The notes below the pieces were generated by a model that worked only from the letters and a program-made list of their open reading frames with translations, was not told the origin of the DNA and did not search any database. From positions 170,882,664 through 170,946,663 of the forward strand of contig CP136066.1 of the NCBI GenBank assembly GCA_032622095.1: a stretch of DNA of 64,000 bases. Direction: 5' to 3'. Made by a program: the position numbers and the translations under genes. This document shows, in pieces, positions 57,359-64,000 of this stretch (position 1 is its first letter; the number at the start of each line of letters is the position of its first letter). This stretch comes from Siphonodentalium dalli (lineage: Eukaryota > Mollusca > Scaphopoda > Gadilida > Siphonodentaliidae).

Positions 57359-58259
57359 ATGAGGCAACACAACAAGCATCCTTCGTGATACAAAGTTATT
57401 TCAATATTGATTCTCAGTATTTAACAATTAATTACATATAATACTCCTAGTCTTTTGAAGGATTCATAAACCATGCTCACATTTTATTTAGTGTACTCCT
57501 TAACAACCGTTTGTATAGAACTGATCACTCTCCTTTGACTGTTGAGGGATGTTCAATATAGATATGGATTAGTATATCTGAAGTAGTTTTCGACATATTA
57601 ATATTCTGATCGGAGGAATGTCCCAAAATATATGAAGGTCAGAATTTAACTTAATTTTGGCATTTAAGTGCCCATGTATATGACATTGAAGCCAGTCACC
57701 GAATGCCAGCTAAAACATTTCGATGTACACCAGAAGAGCGCACGAGGCTGTTGTACAAATGTACTACAGAACGAACCGGCTCCATGCAATGTTCCTTCTT
57801 AGCGACCTGCGCATACGTGTTTTGTCTGTATGCATGGTGTTGCATACAGCTAGGTCAAATGTACCTGACACCATAATTATACACCCATATACGTAGAAAG
57901 GGTGACACAATCAATTGAACCGAGACCAATCTGATACCCTCACTTTGATCATTATTTGAAACGAAATCCCTTACATAAACACGATATCACAAATAAACTA
58001 ACGCCAGTATTCCATCTATTGTTGTCTTGGCGTCTTCTATCATTACACATTGTTCACCAATAATGACTTTAGAGTTACGATGATACGCTCGCGCATATAA
58101 TCTGAAATTATAGTTTAGGTTGACAGTCAGGAATGTGGATGCCCAAGGGGGATCGGTACACATCATATGAACCTGTGACGGTGTCCCATGATTTGTCAAA
58201 GATATTAAGTTTCATTGGGAATGTGAAATAACAAGGTAATAGGGGTGTTTAACCCTTCA
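57359..58259. other. Mostly non-coding; may contain one exon
   Basis: No repeat recognised. A possible minus-strand exon at about 58004-58163 is listed separately. Confidence 0.4.
58004..58163 (-). other. Possible exon of an unrecognised gene (weak)
   Basis: Minus-strand open stretch reading VHMMCTDPPWASTFLTVNLN, then YNFRLYARAYHRNSKVIIGE and QCVMIEDAKTTIDGILA. A possible acceptor (cgtcacag) lies before it and a possible donor (GTTAGT) at its end. The composition looks protein-like (alternating hydrophobic residues, two Cys) rather than repeat-derived. I recognise no family. Chance is a real alternative. Confidence 0.2.
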
Positions 58260-58800
58260 AATGGCAAGGCTAATCTGTCTCTTCCTAATTTTTCTCCCAG
58301 ACGCCCGGACTGATTTCAATGAAATTTGATGTGATTCTGGGTACCCCATTGGATGTTATAAGAGCGATAGTTTTTGAAAATTTAATTTGAAAACAAAAAT
58401 GAAAAAAATATCATATTTAAAATATTGGGTTTTTTTTACTATTTAAAAAACAGAAGAAAAAAAGAAAGAATTTCATTGTTTTCTTTTTGGTTAAATTGAG
58501 CAAGTTGTTCAATCCTAAAACAATTTTTTTAGAGTTATGTCCTTGGCTCCGACCATATTTGACCCAGTCACACACGGACCATCCATACCATATATAAGAT
58601 AAATAGCTCTGATAGTTATTGAGGAGAAGTCGTTTTAAGAATTACTATGGTCCTGGCTTCACAACTATATGACATAGTGACCTCAATTGAACAAATTTGA
58701 ATGTGAGACACCGGACGGATGGACGAATGGACGGACGACGGACGCAGAGTGATGACAATAGCTCCACCGGAGATTTCATCTCAGTTGAGCTAAAAAGTTA
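58260..58800 (+). repeat. Dispersed repeat ending in GACGGACG ... GAGCTAAAAAG
   Basis: Contains ccagacgcccggactgattt, gaggagaagtcgttttaag, ggacggatggacgaatggac, acaatagctccaccgga and gttgagctaaaaag. This closing phrase is common to repeats in many mollusc and other invertebrate genomes. No protein is coded. Confidence 0.65.
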
Positions 58801-58894
58801 TTTCCCCAAAAATCTGGGCTCGCACAGATTATAGTCTGGTTATCTCAGTTCCATTATTGCTTTATTTTAGTGTATCTCATGTTTCGATAATGGT

Positions 58895-59045
58895 TGACAG
58901 AGTTCACGGATGACCACAACTCTGCACGCAGCTCTTCTTGAATTCCAATTCCTGTTGTCACTGATTTACATGCAACAATTGTGCGACCTTCAATCAAAAT
59001 ATTGCTTTCCATCTTAATTCCATTCACGACCAAATCGCAGTACAC
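58895..59045 (-). other. Possible exon of an unrecognised gene (weak)
   Basis: Minus-strand open stretch reading IVYCDLVVNGIKMESNILIE, then GRTIVACKSVTTGIGIQEEL and RAELWSSV. A possible acceptor (aatgtcgcag) precedes it and a possible GT donor (GTGAAC) follows. It is on the same strand as, and upstream of, the possible exon at 58004-58163. No family recognised. Confidence 0.2.
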
Positions 59046-59057
59046 TATCTGCGACAT

Positions 59058-60035
59058 TTATTACACAGAACACTTAAATTATAGCTGTAATATATGAGCA
59101 AACGTAAACGTAATTTGCGAGCCCGATTTTCATTGTTATGAGGTTAGTGGAAGAGGTGTGTGTCGTTTGCATGATTTGGCAAAGAATATTTTAAGTTACA
59201 CAAGTATCAAGGTTACATAACCTACAACTAGATGTGTTCATGTATTTGAGTTTCGGCATGCAGGTTGTTGGCCTAATATATAGCAAAACTTCACTTAATG
59301 CTTATGTTTTGACATTGAATTATTTATTTCATAAAAATAAGTTTTGGCCTGTTTTACAGAAACAGCAACTGGCTGCAACCTGAAAACATTTCATATTACC
59401 ACGATCTAAAGAACACAAAAGCCTGTTTCCACCCTTACTTATATTAATTCTTGCCTAAATTATTTCACCCTCAATTGTAAAATATGGGTGAAGTCATCAA
59501 GAAATGAAAAATCAGTCTGAAACAATGTAGACAATCCAAGAACCAAGCAAATAAGCCTATACATACATAACCTGGCATAAAAATAAACTCATTTATGTAT
59601 AAACAAATAGTGTATATAAATGTTTCGTACTGACCCCCCCCCCCCCTGTGGCGACTCGATAGAGTAGTGATACCTTATGATTTCTCGACAGATGCATATG
59701 CAGAGAATTTCCTATTTACACGTATAGTGTGCATCTTCCTGACCAAACAGATCTTTAATTCGGCTGGTTTAACCTAACATCTCTTGAAAACATGTTACAT
59801 TACAACCGTGACTTTTGAGATACTTAAAAAATACACCCTGTCCATGCATGGATCCTGCTTGGAACAACCATTTATTTACTCAAGTGCATTTCGACATTCA
59901 ATTTATGTCCAAGACATCCCCCATTTAACCAATACAAACGTAGAACAAAACTGACACAAAGGCCTCTATTCCAGTCATACATCTATTAATTACCTCAAAA
60001 ACTTAATTAATAACTCGATAAAAATATGCATTAAT
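59058..60035. other. Non-coding, nothing recognised
   Basis: A C-run lies near 59634-59646. No repeat, motif or gene identified. Confidence 0.4.
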
Positions 60036-60215
60036 TATAAATATATAACTTGTTGTGATAGATTCCAAAATCCTCTCATTTTCACCCAAAAAAGTGAGTT
60101 TTACCCCAAAATAAACCACAAACCGTTGAATTACGCAACATCTCACAAAAAGGCAACATCGGCATGCTATCCGCTCAATCGAGACGAACATTTTGATATG
60201 TGTTTCAGTTTGTTA
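60036..60215 (-). repeat. Inverted copy of the 550-bp repeat of 51.9-53.5 kb
   Basis: On the minus strand it reads atatcaaaatgttcgtctcg, then gagcggatagcatgccgatg and ttgcctttttgtgag, matching the start of the copy at 51897. Confidence 0.8.
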
Positions 60216-60283
60216 CTCTCCGACATGGTTGGACGGATTTGTTCCGGTCTCTGCTGTTCCACAGTGTGACTGTCTATACGGCC

Positions 60284-60377
60284 TTTGGTTGAATACCCGG
60301 ATTATCTCATTCGTGGCTACATGGAAATACATAATTTCTTTGTAGCCACTCATGAGATATTCCGGATATTAAACCAA
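60284..60377. other. Long hairpin, about 37-bp stem
   Basis: 60284-60320 pairs with 60341-60377 with about six mismatches: left tttggttgaatacccggatt / atctcattcgtggctac, right its near complement. The loop is about 20 bases. Confidence 0.85.
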
Positions 60378-60447
60378 AACTCATAGGTAATCTCTACTTA
60401 ATTGTACCACATACAATATCATTAAAACCAAACGATATAGATAGCCG

Positions 60448-61503
60448 AATGGGAAGGGAGTGTGATCGCGACAGAGATATATACATGTAGCCGAAGGGGA
60501 GGGATGGATATCGTGAGAGATATAGACACGCGAAGGGAGTGTGATCGCGACAGAGATATATACATGTATGTAGCCGAAGGGGAGGGTGGATATCGTGAGA
60601 GATATAGACACGCGAAGGGAGTGTGATCGCGACAGAGATATATACATGTAGCCGAAGGGGAGGGATGGATATCGTGAGAGATATAGACACGCGAAGGGAG
60701 TGTGATCGCGACAGAGATATATACATGTAGCCGAAGGGGAGGGATGGATATCGTGAGAGATATAGACACGCGAAGGGAGTGTGATCGCGACAGAGATATA
60801 TACATGTAGCCGAAGGGGAGGGATGGATATCGTGAGAGAGATATAGACACGCGAAGGGAGTGTGATCGCGACAGAGATATATACATGTAGCCGAAGGAGG
60901 GATGGATATCGTGAGAGATATAGACACGCGAAGGGGGTGTGATCGCGACAGAGATATATACATGTAGCCGAAGGGAGGGATGTATATCGTGAGAGATATA
61001 GACACGCGAAGGGAGTGTGATCGCGACAGAGATATATACATGTAGCCGGAGGGGAGGGATGGATATCGTGAGAGATATAGACACGCGAAGGGAGTGTGAT
61101 CGCGACAGAGATATATACATGTAGCCGAAGGGGAGGGATGGATATCGTGAGAGATATAGACACGCGAAGGGAGTGTGATCGCGACAGAGTTATATACATG
61201 TAGCCGAAGGGGAGGGATGGATATCGTGAGAGATATAGACACGCGAAGGGAGTGTGATCGCGACAGAGATATATACATGTAGCCGAAGGGGAGGGATGGA
61301 TATCGTGAGAGATATATATAGACACGCGAAGGGAGTGTGATCGCGACATAGATATATACATGTAGCCGAAGGGGAGGGATGGATATCGTGAGAGATATAG
61401 ACACGCGAAGGGAGTGTGATCGCGACAGAGATATATACATGTAGCCGATGGGGAGGGATGGATATCGTGAGAGATGTAGACACGCGAAGGGAGTGTGAGG
61501 GAG
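60448..61503 (-). repeat. 79-bp minisatellite, about 13 copies
   Basis: The plus-strand unit is AGCCGAAGGGGAGGGATGGA, then tatcgtgagagatatagaca, cgcgaagggagtgtgatcgc and gacagagatatatacatgt. The minus strand lacks stops in all three frames, so frames of 348, 326 and 232 codons run through it. Since 79 is not a multiple of three, each frame cycles through all three readings. Units differ by small insertions (2-4 bases). Confidence 0.95.
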
Positions 61504-61548
61504 ATATAATATTCATGCGTCGGGCGCCATGAAGGGTATATATATGCC

Positions 61549-62050
61549 TTAAAGGCACGTGAGGTCTTAATTGTCGAAAATATTCATATTTGTTCCAAAC
61601 ACCGTAAACAGAAAAACAGTAAAACGCATACAGTTCCGTTCATATATACCATGACCATCGCGTAAACAGCATGTTATCATAAAGACCTACTATATTTTAC
61701 CTAAGCAAGAGCCAGATTGTGTTACAGAAGACAGCACAATGCTACTGGCTAACAACACACAAATGGCATAAACGCTCTTTATTAGTTCCATATCAGGTAT
61801 TCACCAACAAAGAACGCTCATTATGTTTACCATCATAATATAAACACACACCAGAAAAGTTACTTTTTACGCTTTTGTTTACAAAACAATGGTCAAACAT
61901 ATGACCATAACATACTGTTTATGCGATATTTCTTATTTGTATGCGGACAACGTATATCTACATTTTGATGTTCTTTCTGTTTGTGGCGGTTTTTGACGGG
62001 TGGAGATATTTTCACAGGATACCCACCGCCAAGGCCAATCGTATCTTTAA
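61549..62050 (+). mobile_element. TTAA-bounded MITE-like element, copy 3
   Basis: Full-length relative of 23589-24087 and 50352-50853, same orientation. It starts TTAAAGGCACGTGAGGTC and ends GCCAATCGTATCTTTAA, with inverted termini and TTAA at both edges. Confidence 0.85.
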
Positions 62051-62079
62051 ATATATAAAAGCATTTCATCAATCAGAGA

Positions 62080-62400
62080 GTTGTATCAGTGTAGCTATTT
62101 GACGTATTTTAGTATCCATTTCATCCCCTGACCCAGACCGCGGTGTTTAAAACGAACGTTAACATACAAAAACTGGATTTTTGTATAAAATGATAACAAA
62201 TTCCGAATTCCTTACTTACCTTAGGGCATATATATATGTCTCAGTATATATTTGGTGCATCCTGTTGATATGAAATTAATATTAAGTTTGATCCCTCGCA
62301 TTTACTTTACAGTGTGTGTTTTCGGTTCACAAAGTCAAGGCGACAATTTAGCGACAGTTTACACTGGTATGACTTCACGTCTTCGTCATACTTGGGCAAA
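62080..62400 (+). repeat. Satellite unit plus tail, copy 2
   Basis: 62087-62115 is one unit of the 43/44-bp satellite (gtatcagtgtagctatttga then cgtatttta), followed by a tail matching 15361-15665: aaaactggatttttgtat, cttacttaccttagggca, tatatgtctcagtatat, tggtgcatc and ttttcggttcacaaa. Confidence 0.8.
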
Positions 62401-62464
62401 TAAAATAATTTTTTGGCTGTAACATTAACCAGTATTCAAAATGCTAACAAAGCTATACTAAATA

Positions 62465-62640
62465 GAAGCAGCCAGGCATACTTGAGTATAGAGTAACGTC
62501 CCGTTAACTTTTGTCTGGAAACGTAAGATAACATTAAAGGCATATACTATCAGCATGTAATTAAACAAAATAATACTTGCAACGCTCCACAACCAAAATA
62601 ATATCAGCTCTGTTTTATATTCTGACAAAATGAACATTTT
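62465..62640 (+). repeat. Dispersed repeat family R4, copy 2
   Basis: Matches 20065-20240: gagtatagagtaacgtcccg, gataacattaaaggcatat, cagcatgtaattaa and aataatacttgcaac. Confidence 0.85.
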
Positions 62641-62937
62641 ATCAGTTTCCCTGCAAACTTTGTGCGCAACCTCAGTAAACCACCAGGGGCACCGCTTTTT
62701 ATTTTAGCTCATCGTCTCGCTCGGTAACTTCGGCACATTAGTCTACGCAACATGGGTCACTTCGGGCAACCCACTGCCCCGCATTAAAGCTCATATAGCA
62801 GTTGACCCCTTCGAAATCGGCGAGCTTTGATCGCCGGTCTGTTCAAATCGCTCCATGTGTCCACGGAACCAGTCCGGTGATCGATGTGACGCCTCGGCGG
62901 ATTGTGGATTCGACTTGAACCTGAACCGATCTGAGTT

Positions 62938-63070
62938 GGTCGATTGATGCGACTCATCTTTAATCTGAACCGCTCTGATCTGGTCGATTGATGCGACTCG
63001 ACTTTAATCTGTATTGCTCTGGTCTGGTCGATTGATGCGACTCGACTTTAATATGAACTGAGTTGGGGTT
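62938..63070 (+). repeat. 44-bp tandem repeat, three copies
   Basis: ggtcgattgatgcgactcga then ctttaatctgaaccgctctg recurs with starts at 62938, 62982 and 63026. Confidence 0.95.
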
Positions 63071-63111
63071 GTCCACGATAAGTATACACGCTTGCATGTT
63101 TGTTTTATGTG

Positions 63112-63331
63112 TACTATACACGTACCATGTATGATGTACATATAATACACGTACCATGTATGCTGTACATATAATACACGTACCATGTATGCCATACATA
63201 TGCCATACATATAATACACGTACCATGTATGCCATACATATATTACACGTACCATGTATGCCATACATATAATACACGTACCATGTATACAATACATATA
63301 ATACACGTACCATGTATGACATACATATAAT
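63112..63331 (+). repeat. 29-bp minisatellite, about seven copies
   Basis: Units of ACACGTACCATGTATGCCAT-ACATATAAT. One unit has an internal duplication of gccatacatat near 63190-63210. Open frames on the minus strand across it are repeat artefacts. Confidence 0.95.
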
Positions 63332-63399
63332 ACCACCGTCCTGATCAACATTCCGTGGTTCGTCTGTCCGTCTGTCCGTTCGTAATTCATCCATCAACA

Positions 63400-64000
63400 A
63401 TTTCCTTTAGCTCACTCTGCATATCACACCTCTCATCCGATTCACCAAACTCCATACGGATCTTCCGGTGATCTCTAAATGTGAGCGGTAGATTTTTTTC
63501 CGAAATTCTTTTAAAAACATAGCCACATGCCGCCATCTTGGATTTAAAATTTGAATCCATGTGCACACAATGCAGCCGGATTTATCGGAGAAATATTTTG
63601 AAAATGCACAGACAAGTTTAGAATTACCCATAGATGAGAGAATAGTTTACTATTTGCATTAATAAATGCTTTGGCATACATGTACCATATATGCAGACCA
63701 TATCCCGCATCCGAACGTCACCAAACTTATATTGATCTTCTGGATGACCACTGGGGAGGTGGGAGGAGGTGTAATTTTGTTTATGACTTTTGTTTTAAAA
63801 TATGGCCGCCACCGGCCATCTTAGACTTTATTCCTTGCACGACGAAATCCTTCAGCATACCAAAACAGGCTACACCCCTGATCTGATCGTCACTTAACCT
63901 CATATGAATCTTTGGTTGACCTCTAGATGGGAGAAATTCGTTAAAAAGCTCTGCAGCCCGCATTTATCGGAAACTGTTTTGAATATTTACAGGCATGTTT
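63400..64000 (-). repeat. Tandem dispersed repeat, two units of about 280 bp
   Basis: 63420-63690 and 63700-63990 share in order tcaccaaactNNatNNgatc, ttcYggtgaYcNct-like, gccgccatcttggattt / gccaccggccatcttagact, and cggatttatcggagaaat / cgcatttatcggaaactg. It runs off the window edge. Confidence 0.7.

Noticed and set aside
60381..61440. Three overlapping minus-strand frames of 232-348 codons
   Set aside because: All arise from a stop-free 79-bp minisatellite. Three different frames cannot all be genes, and none has a domain.
62960..63400. Tyr/Val-rich 146-codon minus-strand frame
   Set aside because: It is a translation of 44-bp and 29-bp tandem repeats.

Overview
This is a stretch of animal nuclear DNA that is AT-rich, gene-poor and dominated by repeats. 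The evidence is retroelement debris of animal type (one Ty3/Gypsy and four non-LTR retrotransposons), long minisatellite arrays, TTAA-bounded MITE-like elements, AATAAA poly(A) signals and one intronless Mab-21/cGAS-like gene of the kind expanded in molluscs and other lophotrochozoans. I infer a marine lophotrochozoan, most likely a mollusc. This rests on repeat style and the Mab-21 family member, not on a species match. I recognised no tRNA, rRNA or CRISPR.

Layout. 1-9 kb: a dispersed repeat (copy A), then a decayed Ty3/Gypsy retrotransposon (about 1.69-8.83 kb) with a promoter-like 5' end, gag, protease, RT, RNase H, integrase and an extra 3' ORF, all broken by frameshifts and stops. 9-11.9 kb: nothing recognised. 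11.9-15.7 kb: a 43/44-bp satellite, copy B of the first repeat, and a satellite-related tail that recurs at 62 kb. 16-29.7 kb: dispersed repeats, an inverted minisatellite, an element with perfect 35-bp terminal inverted repeats, the first TTAA element, a LINE fragment and hairpins. 29.8-34.2 kb: a nearly complete but broken LINE with apurinic endonuclease, RT (carrying an internal 86-codon duplication) and a C-terminal zinc-like motif. 35.1-40.8 kb: a tandem array rich in TCAAGGTCA motifs, nested inside another repeat family. 41.5-44 kb: the one convincing intact gene, a 700-aa Mab-21/cGAS-like nucleotidyltransferase-fold protein on the minus strand, with a decayed partial duplicate just downstream. 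44.8-48.9 kb: a 60-bp minisatellite that stays open in one frame. 49-64 kb: two more TTAA elements, a long-period tandem repeat, two 5'-truncated LINEs, a 79-bp minisatellite and further short tandem arrays.

Functionally the window is mostly a graveyard of mobile elements. The Mab-21/cGAS-like gene is the only reading frame I would call a likely host gene. Its family includes cyclic-dinucleotide-producing innate immune sensors, and it keeps the residues expected of a nucleotidyltransferase active site. Two further minus-strand open stretches near 58-59 kb could be exons of an unrecognised gene, but the support is weak.
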